From Actinoplanes sp. TBRC 11911 (GTDB lineage Bacteria > Actinomycetota > Actinomycetes > Mycobacteriales > Micromonosporaceae): a stretch of 64,000 nucleotides of DNA. The DNA lies in NCBI RefSeq assembly GCF_012933445.1, contig NZ_JABBNC010000011.1, forward strand, positions 1 through 64,000, written 5' to 3'. This document shows positions 1 to 8,350 of the stretch, one piece after another (positions within the stretch are counted from its first letter, which is position 1; each line of letters begins with the position of its first letter). The notes beneath the pieces were generated by a model. It was not told where the DNA came from and searched no databases. It worked only from the letters and a program-made list of their open reading frames with translations. The position numbers and the translations under genes are program-made.

Positions 1-258
1 CGAGCATGTCTCCGGACAGCCCGTCACCAGTTACGTACCGAACTTCTGCCTACGTGCTTAGAGGACTCGGCAGGCATCCTGATCCTCCTCACCATCGCCT
101 CGATCGCCGTCGTTTTGATCTTGGTTTCGGCGACCCTTCGCCGCGCGACGATCGTCATAAGTGGGGACGACGCGGGACGACTGGCAGTCCGAATGTTGGT
201 AATAGCGACCTTCGTTGCTGTCATCCTGGCAATGATTGTTACCGGTCGCTCGCGCTGA
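1..258 (+). CDS. C-terminal end of a small membrane protein (5' truncated)
   Basis: Frame 1 is open from the window edge to a TGA at 256-258 and has no ATG, GTG or TTG before the hydrophobic part, so the start lies outside the window. The visible 85 residues hold two hydrophobic segments (about residues 24-38, AGILILLTIASIAVV, and 60-79, MLVIATFVAVILAMIVTG) joined by a short charged loop, and end in Arg-Ser-Arg. This is a two-helix membrane tail of unknown function. The acetyltransferase gene that follows starts about 45 bases later on the same strand, so the two may be co-transcribed. Confidence 0.55.
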   Translation, partial: RACLRTARHQLRTELLPTCLEDSAGILILLTIASIAVVLILVSATLRRATIVISGDDAGRLAVRMLVIATFVAVILAMIVTGRSR

Positions 259-304
259 GCTCGATGGCTTTGTCTGGCGCGGCAGTAGAAGGCGTTTGGA
301 CAAC

Positions 305-817
305 TTGACGATTGACGCAATAGAGATCCGGCCGGCGGACGAGGGCGACCTGTCAGCGTTCGCCACGGATCCCGACTTTGGCCTGCTTCCGGAGCGGCTC
401 GACCGGCGCGCCGCCGAGAAGGGCGAGTTGCTGGTCGCTCGCGAAGGAGGTGTGCCCGTCGGTCATGTGTACATCTGGGATGAACGTGCCGATGAACCGG
501 AGCTGCGCAAGCACCTTGGCGATACGCCTCTGATCATGAACCTGTGGGTTCAGGAGGACCGCCGTCGGCGGGGTGTCGGCTCGAAGCTCATGACCAAGGC
601 CGAAGACTGGGCGCGAGAGCGTGGCCATTTGCTGGTCGCTCTCGGCGTGCTTCCGGACAACGACGCGGCGATCAAGCTTTACCTCGGCCGTGGCTACCGC
701 GAATGGGAGCACGGGGAGGTCAAGACGCATCACGATCATTACATTGACGGTGATCATTTCGAGACGAGTGAGATCTGCGTGATCTTCGTCAAGAAGCTGA
801 TGCCGGACTCGTCGTGA
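305..817 (+). CDS. GNAT family N-acetyltransferase
   Basis: About 170 residues. The fold begins at IEIRPADEGDLSAF (strand 1, helix 1). The acetyl-CoA binding motif A is clear: NLWVQEDRRRRGVGSKLM, with RRGVG at residues 88-92 as the pyrophosphate-binding turn. It is followed by the usual late segment NDAAIKLYLGRGYRE (motif B). GNAT enzymes transfer acetyl groups from acetyl-CoA to an amine; the acceptor cannot be told from sequence. The frame is open further upstream (TTG at 236), but that would overlap the previous gene and add residues that do not fit the fold, so TTG 305 is preferred; TTG 296 is also possible. No strong ribosome binding site is seen, so the start is uncertain. Confidence 0.8.
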   Translation: MTIDAIEIRPADEGDLSAFATDPDFGLLPERLDRRAAEKGELLVAREGGVPVGHVYIWDERADEPELRKHLGDTPLIMNLWVQEDRRRRGVGSKLMTKAEDWARERGHLLVALGVLPDNDAAIKLYLGRGYREWEHGEVKTHHDHYIDGDHFETSEICVIFVKKLMPDSS

Positions 818-886
818 GCCGGACGGCGTGGACCTGCGCGCCGGCGTGGCAGCCGACCCATTCGTAGGGAGGCTGCCCGCGGGCGC

Positions 887-2500
887 TTACTCCGGGCGGG
901 TCAGCTGGGCCACCTCGGCCGGGTCGGTCAGGCGTTGCCTGATCATGTAGTGCATCTTCTTGCCGGTGGCGGTTCGGGGTAGCTCGGAAACGAAGCGATA
1001 CCGCCGCGGCCGCTTGAAGTCTGCCAGCATCGGGTGCGCCCTGGTGTGCTTGTCCAGCTCGCTCGCCGTCAAGTCGCCGCCGGTCGGCACCACGTACGCC
1101 ACGACCAGCTGGCCCCAGCGCTCGTCCGGCAGGCCGACCACAATGGAGTCGCTCACCAGCGGATGCTCGTTGAGCACCTCCTCCACCTGGACGGGGTGCA
1201 CGTTCTCGCCGCCTGAGATGATCATGTCGTCCTTGCGGCCCGCGATCGTCACGTACTCCTGGGCGTCCCAGGTGGCCAGGTCGCCCGTGTAGAGCCAGCC
1301 GTCGTGGAACTTCGCGGCCTGCTCGCGGTCGTTGTTGACGTACGCGTACCCGCTCTTGATCGACCGCATGATGACCTCGCCGGTCTCGCTGCCGTCCTTG
1401 GCCACCAGATCGGTGGGGTCGGCGAGACGGTCCTCATACACCCGCACCACGGCCACGTCGTCGTCCGTGCACGCCCGCCCGGCGGATCCCGCGTGGTCCG
1501 GCAGGTCGGCCGGGCGCAGGAACGTGTTCCAGAACGCCTCGGTGGTCCCGTACCCGTTGAAGATGCGCGGCGTGAGCACACGCTGGTAACGCAGGCAGGC
1601 CTCGCGCTCCAGGGGCGCACCCATGGTGACGATGCCGCGCAGTGTCGAAATGGTGCGCGGCCGGGTCTCCTGGGCCGCGGTCAGTAACGCCAGGTTGGTG
1701 GGCGCGCCGATCAGGAAGGTCAACCCGTGCGCCGACACCTGGTCGAGCACCGAGTCGGCGTCGAACGCACGCATCGTGACCGCCGCCGCGCCGACGTAGA
1801 AGACCGCGGTGGGGCCGCCCGGCATGATGCCGCCGCGGTGGAACCACGGGGTCATGTTCAGCGTCCGGTCGTCGGGGTCGAGCGGGAAGTGCATGCTCAC
1901 GTCGTGCGCGCTCAGGACCTCGGCGATGCTGGGCAGCGACACCCCCTTGGGCATCCCGGTGGTGCCCGACGTGTAGAGCCGCAGCGTCTCGTCCCACGTC
2001 GTACCCGCGTACGGCTGAGGTCGTGATCCGTGTTCGAGCAGCGTGCCGAAGTCGCCGGTGCTCAGCGTCGTGCCGGGCCGATGGGACGCCAGGTGAAGAG
2101 CCTCGTCGACACTCGCGGCGAGCGCGGCGTCGTAGACGAACACGCGCGGCCGGCTGTCGTCGAGCACGTGCGCGGTCTCGCCCGGCGAGAAGCGGAAGTT
2201 GATCGGCGAGGCGATCGCCCCGAGATGCTCGCTGGCCAGGTAGAGCAGAGCGAACTCGGAGCCGTTGAACAGCTGGAACGTGACGACGTCGCCGGGGCCG
2301 ACCCCGTGCTGCGCCAGGCCGGCCGCGACCCGGGCCACGTCCTCGCCGAGCTCCGCGTACGTCCAGTCACGGCCCTTGTCGGTGTCACGGAGAGCGAGAC
2401 GCTCGGCGTAACGGTGGGTGTTGCGCCAGAACCCGGCCAGGAAGGTGAAGTGATGATCGAACACGTCCCGGAAGGCGGCCGGATCATACTGATAAGTCAT
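887..2500 (-). CDS. AMP-dependent acyl-CoA synthetase/ligase
   Basis: 537 residues, an ANL-superfamily adenylating enzyme that activates a carboxylic acid as acyl-AMP and passes it to coenzyme A. Visible motifs in order: the P-loop YTSGTTGMPKG (near residue 180), NGYGTTEAFWN (A5 motif), YTGDLATWD (A7, ribose-binding Asp), GRKDDMIISGGENVHP (hinge and A8), and the catalytic lysine in PRTATGKKMHY near the C-terminus. The start is placed at ATG 2500 because a GGGGGA ribosome binding site sits four bases upstream; an upstream start at 2521 would lose it. The gene follows a ketosynthase on the same strand after 39 bases, so the two probably form an operon that activates and condenses acyl chains. 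The substrate is unknown. Confidence 0.88.
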   Translation of the reverse strand: MTYQYDPAAFRDVFDHHFTFLAGFWRNTHRYAERLALRDTDKGRDWTYAELGEDVARVAAGLAQHGVGPGDVVTFQLFNGSEFALLYLASEHLGAIASPINFRFSPGETAHVLDDSRPRVFVYDAALAASVDEALHLASHRPGTTLSTGDFGTLLEHGSRPQPYAGTTWDETLRLYTSGTTGMPKGVSLPSIAEVLSAHDVSMHFPLDPDDRTLNMTPWFHRGGIMPGGPTAVFYVGAAAVTMRAFDADSVLDQVSAHGLTFLIGAPTNLALLTAAQETRPRTISTLRGIVTMGAPLEREACLRYQRVLTPRIFNGYGTTEAFWNTFLRPADLPDHAGSAGRACTDDDVAVVRVYEDRLADPTDLVAKDGSETGEVIMRSIKSGYAYVNNDREQAAKFHDGWLYTGDLATWDAQEYVTIAGRKDDMIISGGENVHPVQVEEVLNEHPLVSDSIVVGLPDERWGQLVVAYVVPTGGDLTASELDKHTRAHPMLADFKRPRRYRFVSELPRTATGKKMHYMIRQRLTDPAEVAQLTRPE

Positions 2501-2539
2501 AATTCCCCCAAAGCCGAGCAAACCGGGATGAACAGGACG

Positions 2540-3763
2540 TCACTCGTCGGCGACGAACACCGCCACACAGTTCTGGCCGCCGAACCCGAAAGCGTTGGCC
2601 GCGGCCGCCCGCACCGGCATGTGCCGGGCCACGTTCGGCACGTAGTCCAGGTCGCACTCCGGATCGGGGCTGGTCAAATTGATGGTAGGAGGCACGACGC
2701 TGTCCCGGATCGCGAGCAGCGCGGTCATCGCACCGAGCGCCCCGGCCGCCCCGATCAGGTGCCCGACCATCGACTTCGGGCTGCTGACCACAAGATCATC
2801 AACCTTTTTCCCGTACGCCGTACGCATGGCCATCGTCTCGGTCCGGTCGTTGGCCCTCGTGCCCGTGCCGTGCGCGGAGACGTAATCGATCTCCTCGGGG
2901 GCGACCCCGGAATTCTCCAGAGCCCGGGTGATGGCCGCCGCCGCGTACCGGCCCTCGGGCGCCGGCGCACTGATGTGGAAGGCGTCCGAGGTCAGCGCCC
3001 CGCCCGAAAACTCCCCATAAATCCGGGCACCACGCTCCCGGGCGTGGGTCGCCGACTCCATCACGAGCACGACCGACCCCTCCCCGAAGACGAACCCGTC
3101 CCGCTCCGCGTCGAACGGCCGCGACGCCCCGGCCGGATCGTCGTTCCGCTTGCTCAGCGCACCCATCGACGACAAGCCGGCGAACATGACCTCGGTGATC
3201 GCCGCATCGGTCCCGCCGCAGATCACCACGTCCGCGTCCCCGGCCAGGATCAGCCGCCGCGCCTCCACCAACGCGTAGTTACCGCTCGCGCAAGCAAGTG
3301 CGCTGGCCGTGACCGGCCCGTGAATACCCAGGTCGATCGCCACCTCGCAGGCCGGCATGTTGGTCAGCGAGGACGCCACGAAATACGGGCTGAGCCGATG
3401 ATCGCCCATCAGCTTCGTCGCGCTCTCGATCGTGTCGAAACCGGCAACGGCCGCGTTGATCACCACGCCGGTGCGCGCGGGGTCGCTCACGGTCAGATCG
3501 GCGTCGGCGACGGCCTCGCGCGCCGCGGCAACCGCTAACTGCGCGAAGCGCGCGGTACGCCGCAGGCGCTTGCCCTCCAGAATCGTCGCCGGATCGAAGC
3601 CCTTGACCTCCGCGGCGATCTGCGTGGACATCGCGGACGCGTCGAAGGCGGTGATCGGGGCAACTCCCGAGCGTCCCGCCAGCAGCGCGGCCCAGGTGCT
3701 TTCCCGATCATTTCCGACTGGCGTGACCGCACCGATGCCGGTGATGACGACGCGTTCGGCCAT
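2540..3763 (-). CDS. beta-ketoacyl-ACP synthase II-type ketosynthase (second copy)
   Basis: 407 residues, full-length KAS II (thiolase fold). The catalytic triad is intact: Cys158 in TASALACASG, His298 in SAHGTGTRAND and His335 in SKSMVGHLIGAAG, with Lys330 also present. It would condense malonyl-ACP with an acyl-ACP. It is a paralogue of the housekeeping fabF at 35908-37134 and lies outside the fab locus, next to an acyl-CoA ligase, so a specialised acyl chain or secondary lipid is more likely than bulk fatty acid synthesis (inference). A GGAGG ribosome binding site precedes ATG 3763. A near-perfect palindrome at 3785-3800 overlaps the likely -10 region and suggests repression. Confidence 0.88.
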   Translation of the reverse strand: MAERVVITGIGAVTPVGNDRESTWAALLAGRSGVAPITAFDASAMSTQIAAEVKGFDPATILEGKRLRRTARFAQLAVAAAREAVADADLTVSDPARTGVVINAAVAGFDTIESATKLMGDHRLSPYFVASSLTNMPACEVAIDLGIHGPVTASALACASGNYALVEARRLILAGDADVVICGGTDAAITEVMFAGLSSMGALSKRNDDPAGASRPFDAERDGFVFGEGSVVLVMESATHARERGARIYGEFSGGALTSDAFHISAPAPEGRYAAAAITRALENSGVAPEEIDYVSAHGTGTRANDRTETMAMRTAYGKKVDDLVVSSPKSMVGHLIGAAGALGAMTALLAIRDSVVPPTINLTSPDPECDLDYVPNVARHMPVRAAAANAFGFGGQNCVAVFVADE

Positions 3764-3784
3764 GCTGGCCTCCGAAACCTTGCT

Positions 3785-3800
3785 TTGATCTTAAAATCAA
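3785..3800. promoter_or_regulatory. 16-bp palindrome in front of the ketosynthase/ligase pair
   Basis: TTGATCTTAAAATCAA is a palindrome with a single mismatched pair, in an AT-rich island 22-37 bases before ATG 3763. On the minus strand it contains TAAGAT, a fair -10 hexamer, so a protein bound here would block the promoter. No regulator gene is adjacent. Confidence 0.4.
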
Positions 3801-3943
3801 CTTTCGCGATCTTCGAAACTGAACCCTAGTACGGAAGTCCTCGCTGTGATCGGGGCCGATCGGTGGATGAGGTCTACGCCACGGGCCACACGCATGGGTG
3901 ATTCTCGATACCCGTGTATTGGGGCGAACGGAAGGAACCAACC

Positions 3944-5437
3944 GTGCGACGACTGCTCGCGGCCCTGGTCGCCACCGCGTTGACGCTCGCCGGCACGGGC
4001 ACGGCGGCGCACGCCACGCCCGAACCGGGCGGCGCCGGCATCGGCGACCCCTACTTCCCCCAGTACGGCAACGGTGGCTATGACGTCTCCCATTACGACA
4101 TTCGGCTGCGGTACACCCCGGCCACCGATCTGCTGACCGGCACTACCACGATTCTCGCCACCGCGACGCAGGATCTCAGCAGTTTCCATCTGGATTTCTT
4201 GCTCGACGTCTCATCGGTGCGGGTCAACAACCGTCCGGCGACTTTTGCGCGGCAGGGCGACCACGAGCTCGTCGTCACCCCGGCCCGCCCGATCACCGAC
4301 GACGGCGCCATGACGGTCGTCGTCCAATACTCCGGCGTGCCGTCGGAGAAGGTCGACGCCGGCCTCGGCTACTCCGCCTGGATCCGCACCCCCGACGGCG
4401 CGATGGCCGTGGGCCAGCCGGAAATCGCCTGGTGGTGGTTCCCGAGCAACGATCACCCGGCGGACAAGGCCACCTTCGACGTCTCCGTCGCGGTGCCCAA
4501 CGGCGTCTCGGCGATCAGCAACGGCGACATGCCGAACTTCGGCCCGGTCCCGGAGACGCTCGGTTACTCCCGGTGGAGCTGGCGCTCACTCAAGCCGCAG
4601 GCGCCGTACCTGGCCTTCGTCACCATCGGCAAATACGACCTGTCGCTGGACACCACCGCGAACGGCCAGCCGATCTGGAACGCGTACTCGAAGCTCCTGC
4701 CGCAAGCCACCCGCAACGAGGCCCAGGCGAGCATCGAACGCACCGCCGAGATCACCGACTGGGAGTCCACGCTCTTCGGACCCTGGCCGTTCGAGGCGCG
4801 CGGCGGCGTGGTCGCGCCGCCCGGCACGCTCGGTTTCGCTCTGGAGAACCAGACCCGCCCCAACTACTCGTCCGCGTTCTGGTTCAGCGGGTCCAACACC
4901 TCGGTGGTCGTGCACGAGAACGCCCACCAGTGGTTCGGCGACTCCGTCTCACTGTCGCGCTGGCAGGACATCTGGCTCAACGAGGGCTTCGCCACCTACG
5001 CGGAGTGGCTCTGGTCGGAGAAGAACCACGAGGGCACCACCCAGGACCTTTTCGATTACCTGTACGCCACGAACCCGCCGAACGCGCCGATCTGGACCGC
5101 CGCGCCGGCCGCCCCCGGCGTCGCGAACCTGTTCGGTCCCGCCGTCTACGACCGCGGCGCGATGGCGTTGCACCAGCTCAGGCTCGCGGTCGGCGACGAC
5201 GACTTCTTCCGGATCCTGCGCACCTGGGCGGCCGAGCACCGCTACGGCAACGCCACGACCGTTCAGTTCACGAGGCTGGCCGAGAAGGTCTCCGGCAGGG
5301 ACCTGGACGCGCTGTTCCGGGCGTGGCTGTACACGCCGTCGAAGCCGGCCCTGACGACGATGGCCAAACGCGCGCCGCAGGCCCCGAAGTCGTGGGCACA
5401 GATCAGCCGCACCCACGAGCTGCTCCACGAGAACTGA
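3944..5437 (+). CDS. secreted M1-family zinc metallopeptidase
   Basis: 497 residues. An N-terminal Sec signal peptide (RRLLAALVATALTLAGTGTA, cleavage near AHA) shows export. The zinc site is HENAH at residues 324-328 with the third ligand Glu347 in WLNEGFATY, the HEXXH-X18-E spacing of M1 aminopeptidases. The exopeptidase GAMEN element appears as the variant GFALEN. At about 500 residues it is the short form lacking the long helical C-terminal domain. GTG 3944 is chosen because GGAAGGA lies seven bases upstream and the signal peptide starts there; the frame is open to 3914. It probably trims extracellular peptides. Convergent with the next gene, two bases apart. Confidence 0.85.
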   Translation: MRRLLAALVATALTLAGTGTAAHATPEPGGAGIGDPYFPQYGNGGYDVSHYDIRLRYTPATDLLTGTTTILATATQDLSSFHLDFLLDVSSVRVNNRPATFARQGDHELVVTPARPITDDGAMTVVVQYSGVPSEKVDAGLGYSAWIRTPDGAMAVGQPEIAWWWFPSNDHPADKATFDVSVAVPNGVSAISNGDMPNFGPVPETLGYSRWSWRSLKPQAPYLAFVTIGKYDLSLDTTANGQPIWNAYSKLLPQATRNEAQASIERTAEITDWESTLFGPWPFEARGGVVAPPGTLGFALENQTRPNYSSAFWFSGSNTSVVVHENAHQWFGDSVSLSRWQDIWLNEGFATYAEWLWSEKNHEGTTQDLFDYLYATNPPNAPIWTAAPAAPGVANLFGPAVYDRGAMALHQLRLAVGDDDFFRILRTWAAEHRYGNATTVQFTRLAEKVSGRDLDALFRAWLYTPSKPALTTMAKRAPQAPKSWAQISRTHELLHEN

Positions 5438-5439
5438 GG

Positions 5440-6072
5440 TCACGACCAGCGGCGCCGGCGTTCGATCTCGCGCTGCACGGCCGGATCCCACGACATGGCG
5501 TCCCAATCGTCCGGGGTCGGCTGGATCGGGTCGCTTTCCCACGCGAACATGGTGCGGGTGTGCAGCACGCCGGCGATCAGCGCCGCCACCGCGACGACGC
5601 GCATCAGGGCCTGCACACTCAGCGCCTGCGTCATGGTGTCGAGCCGGCCGGGCACCACATAGCTGCCGACCAGGAGCACACCAAAGGCGATCGACCCCCA
5701 GAAACCCAGGTTGCCGTACGCCGGTGCGCCGCTCGACTCGCTGATCCGCCGTGCCGAACGCCACCAGAACAGCCAGGCGATCAGCAGCCCCAGTATCGAC
5801 AGAATGGCCAGCAGCCGGATCAGGATCGACCCCAGTGCCAGGCTGGCCTGCGCCGCGGGATCGGAGTCGTCGGTCACCGACTGCAGGTCGGCCAGCGAGT
5901 GTGCCAGGAACGCGGCGGCGACCGACGCGGCCCCGAAGAAAATCGCGAACGAGACGACCCGCCGGTTGACCGAGGCCCACTCCGCCGCGGAGACCTCTGA
6001 CGGGCGGCGGCTTCCGCAGGTGTGCGCTTGGCCGGCGTATTCGATTTCGGCGTCACAGATCCCACAGCGCAC
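5440..6072 (-). CDS. membrane protein with N-terminal zinc-ribbon-like motif (DUF4328-like)
   Basis: About 210 residues. The N-terminus has Cys-Gly-Ile-Cys and, 14 residues on, a third Cys (HTCGS), a partial zinc ribbon. Several hydrophobic helices follow (FAIFFGAASVAAAFLAHSLA, ILIRLLAILSILGLLIAWLF, IAFGVLLVGSYVVPG, and one more). The pattern FWWRSARR...GFWGSIAFG...VVPG recalls DUF4328 membrane proteins, but the match is tentative. GTG 6072 is preferred over ATG 6102 because a GGGGG site lies six bases upstream and the product then begins just before the first Cys pair. Function unknown. Confidence 0.65.
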   Translation of the reverse strand: MRCGICDAEIEYAGQAHTCGSRRPSEVSAAEWASVNRRVVSFAIFFGAASVAAAFLAHSLADLQSVTDDSDPAAQASLALGSILIRLLAILSILGLLIAWLFWWRSARRISESSGAPAYGNLGFWGSIAFGVLLVGSYVVPGRLDTMTQALSVQALMRVVAVAALIAGVLHTRTMFAWESDPIQPTPDDWDAMSWDPAVQREIERRRRWS

Positions 6073-6246
6073 AAGTGACCCCCGGCTATCGATGCGGATC
6101 AACTCCGCCCAACTCTACGGCGTCGGCACCCCTGAACCCACCGTACGAAGCGGGTGAGAGAAAGGAGGCAAAACAGCGTCCGTGCGGTTGAGACGTCCGA
6201 CATGGGGCGGGCTGGTTGGTTCGGGGGTTTGCGTATCGTTGGTGGC

Positions 6247-7239
6247 ATGTCGATGCCGTCGCCGCGCCGGCGCGGGCTTGTTGGTTACATGCTGGCCCTG
6301 GAGGTGATACTTGCCGTGATCGTCGTCGTCTCGACGACTACGGTCAGTGCCTTCGGTGAGCGCAACCCGTCATCCGCCGACCTGGCGAAACGGCTCGGCC
6401 CGTTCTACACCGCGATGGACGGCACCGCGCACGTGCCGGCACCCGCGCCGCCGGTCGCCGGAGCGTCCACCGGCAGCTACACATGGGACTGCGGGCGCAA
6501 CGAAGAGCATCACCTGAACACCGCGAACGTCGTGGTCACCCCGAAGTTTCCGGGGCCGCCGCACCACGTGCACGACTACGTCGGGAACCTCGGCGTGCAG
6601 GACGACTCGACCGCCGAGAGCATCATCGGGGCGCCCACCACCTGCCGCAACGGCGACGACTCCACGTACTACTGGCCGGTGGTGCGTTACGTGCAACCGG
6701 GTCAGGACGGGCACGGCGGGCCCATCCAGCTGCCGGTGTCGCTGACCATGTCATATACGGGGAGTCCACGCGGGCCGGTGCTGCCGATGCCGCGGCTGCT
6801 GCGGGCCACCGAGGGGGACGCCGTCGCGTACACCAACGGCGGCGCGCTGGCGCGCTCGTGGTGGACGTGCTCGAACACGCTGAGCAGGCAGACCTCCAAG
6901 TATCCGGTGTGCGACCCGGGGGCCGAGGTGGTGCGCATCCTCGACTTCCCCAGCTGCTGGGACGGTCGCCAGGTGGACAGTCCGGACCACCGCGCGCAGA
7001 TGACGTTCCCGGTCGCGGGCGGTGGCTGCGCCATGGGGATGTTCGCGGTGCCGCATCTGCGGATCACGCTGGCCTACGAGATCCCGCCGGGTCAGCGGTA
7101 TCAGATCGACGCGTTCGACGGGCAGGCCAACAGCCCCATCACCGACCACGCCTTCCTGATCAACCTGATGCCCGACACCCTGATGGCCAAGGTCGTCGAC
7201 TGCCTCAACCAGGGGCGTGTCTGCAACGACGCGCTCTGA
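6247..7239 (+). CDS. DUF1996 domain protein, membrane-anchored or secreted
   Basis: 330 residues. After a short basic N-terminus (SPRRRG) one hydrophobic segment (MLALEVILAVIVVVSTTTV) acts as a signal anchor. The rest matches the DUF1996 pattern: a histidine-rich PGPPHHVHDYVGN, TTCRNGDDSTYYWPVV, FPSCWDGRQVDSPDHRAQM, and a late region with CAMGMFAVPHLRITLAYEIP. Paired cysteines fit an extracellular location. The family is common in actinobacteria and fungi and has no established activity. ATG 6247 is chosen because the hydrophobic segment follows at the usual distance; the frame is open to 6154. Confidence 0.72.
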   Translation: MSMPSPRRRGLVGYMLALEVILAVIVVVSTTTVSAFGERNPSSADLAKRLGPFYTAMDGTAHVPAPAPPVAGASTGSYTWDCGRNEEHHLNTANVVVTPKFPGPPHHVHDYVGNLGVQDDSTAESIIGAPTTCRNGDDSTYYWPVVRYVQPGQDGHGGPIQLPVSLTMSYTGSPRGPVLPMPRLLRATEGDAVAYTNGGALARSWWTCSNTLSRQTSKYPVCDPGAEVVRILDFPSCWDGRQVDSPDHRAQMTFPVAGGGCAMGMFAVPHLRITLAYEIPPGQRYQIDAFDGQANSPITDHAFLINLMPDTLMAKVVDCLNQGRVCNDAL

Positions 7240-7554
7240 CTAGAAGGGCCGGGACACCTGGTAGGTGCCGGTGGAGTTCAGGACGCGTACGGGAACGGGA
7301 AGTTGATCGGCGCCCACCAGGGCGTTGCAGCTGAACCGTAAGCCCGACGTCACCGGCACCCGGCCGGGGCAGGCGACGGCGGCCGCGTCGACCCGGAAGT
7401 CGCGGGTCAGCACCATCGCCACCCCCCGCTGCAGGGCCGCGGTGTCGAAGACCCGGTGCACGAGATAGCCGGGCGTCACGAAGGCGAGAACACCCACGGT
7501 GGCGACGGCGACCACCGACGTGGCGGCGGTGACCATCGTAAGACGGCGCAACAT
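7240..7554 (-). CDS. DUF4333 domain protein with N-terminal membrane anchor
   Basis: About 104 residues: a hydrophobic helix (MVTAATSVVAVATVGVLAFV), then a small domain with VDAAAVACPGRVPVTSG and RFSCNALVG. The two cysteines and the CP.....GxxFxC spacing are typical of DUF4333, a domain of actinobacterial surface and lipoproteins without a known activity. Its stop codon abuts the stop of the preceding convergent gene with no spacer. ATG 7554 or GTG 7563 could start it; neither has a strong ribosome binding site. Confidence 0.65.
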   Translation of the reverse strand: MLRRLTMVTAATSVVAVATVGVLAFVTPGYLVHRVFDTAALQRGVAMVLTRDFRVDAAAVACPGRVPVTSGLRFSCNALVGADQLPVPVRVLNSTGTYQVSRPF

Positions 7555-7798
7555 GCCCGGCACACGGTTGACGATCGTGATCGGTTCAGGTGAACCGGAA
7601 CGTCGCCATGCGCGTGTGAGGCATGTCGCGTGCGGGCACGTCGTGTGTTGATCCGGAGCTGGCCGTCATCCGTAATCACCGGTGACAGCAAGCACATTCG
7701 GAACATCGACGTAGCCCGCTCGCCGAAGTTGGCCGCATGCTTTGCGCTGGCCAAGGTCGGAATAACGCGGTGGGGGTTGCCGCGAAGGGTGGGGGGAA

Positions 7799-8350
7799 AT
7801 GCCTTTGCTGAAAAGCCAACGTCGTCGGGAGGTGGCGGATGAAGCCCTGGTCAGATCGCTGTTCCAGGAACATGGACGCGCCATGCTCGCGTATGCGACG
7901 CAGCTGACCCGCGACCGGGTGGCTGCCGAGGATGTGGTCCAGGAAGCGCTGGTCCGGGCCTGGCGACATCCCGACAGCCTGGTCAACGGGAAAGGCTCGG
8001 TACGTGGCTGGTTGCTCACGGTGATCCGCAACATCGTCACCGACCAGATCCGGGCACGTAACGCCCGCGCGCCGGAGAGTCGCGAGGAGGCACCGGATCT
8101 GGCCACCGACGACGACCATGCCGAACAGGTGGTCAACTCGATGGTGGTGGTGGACGCGCTCAGTCAGCTGTCCCCCGAGCACCGGGAAGTTCTGGAACAG
8201 GTCTACCTGCTCGGTAGTACAGTCCAGGAAGCCGCCAAGGAGTTGGGGATCCCGCCGGGAACCGTCAAATCACGGTCCTTCTACGCGCTCCGTGCACTCC
8301 GAGAGATACATGCGAAAGGCAACCTCGCCCGGACGGAGCGGTCAGCGTGA
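7799..8350 (+). CDS. ECF-type RNA polymerase sigma factor
   Basis: 183 residues. Region 2 runs from LVRSLFQEHGRAMLAYATQL through DRVAAEDVVQEALVRAWRH and GWLLTVIRNIVTDQIR (-10 recognition). Region 4 is LSQLSPEHREVLEQVYLLG followed by the helix-turn-helix VQEAAKELGIPPGTVKSR (-35 recognition). It resembles the SigK/SigL branch of ECF factors. It is translationally coupled to the anti-sigma gene by a four-base overlap (GTGA at 8347-8350), so it is probably held inactive at the membrane until a signal arrives. Targets may include the two lipoprotein genes nearby (inference). Confidence 0.88.
   Translation: MPLLKSQRRREVADEALVRSLFQEHGRAMLAYATQLTRDRVAAEDVVQEALVRAWRHPDSLVNGKGSVRGWLLTVIRNIVTDQIRARNARAPESREEAPDLATDDDHAEQVVNSMVVVDALSQLSPEHREVLEQVYLLGSTVQEAAKELGIPPGTVKSRSFYALRALREIHAKGNLARTERSA

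Noticed and set aside
6154..6246. Earlier start of the DUF1996 gene at GTG 6154 or a small gene from the AAAGGAGG at 6161-6169
   Set aside because: The extension is Arg-rich, delays the signal anchor and lacks a ribosome binding site of its own; the alternative frame from GTG 6182 stops after a short Cys/Arg-rich stretch.
7700..7730. GGAAC at 7700 as an autoregulated ECF promoter
   Set aside because: No convincing CGTC or CGTT -10 element stands 16-17 bases downstream.
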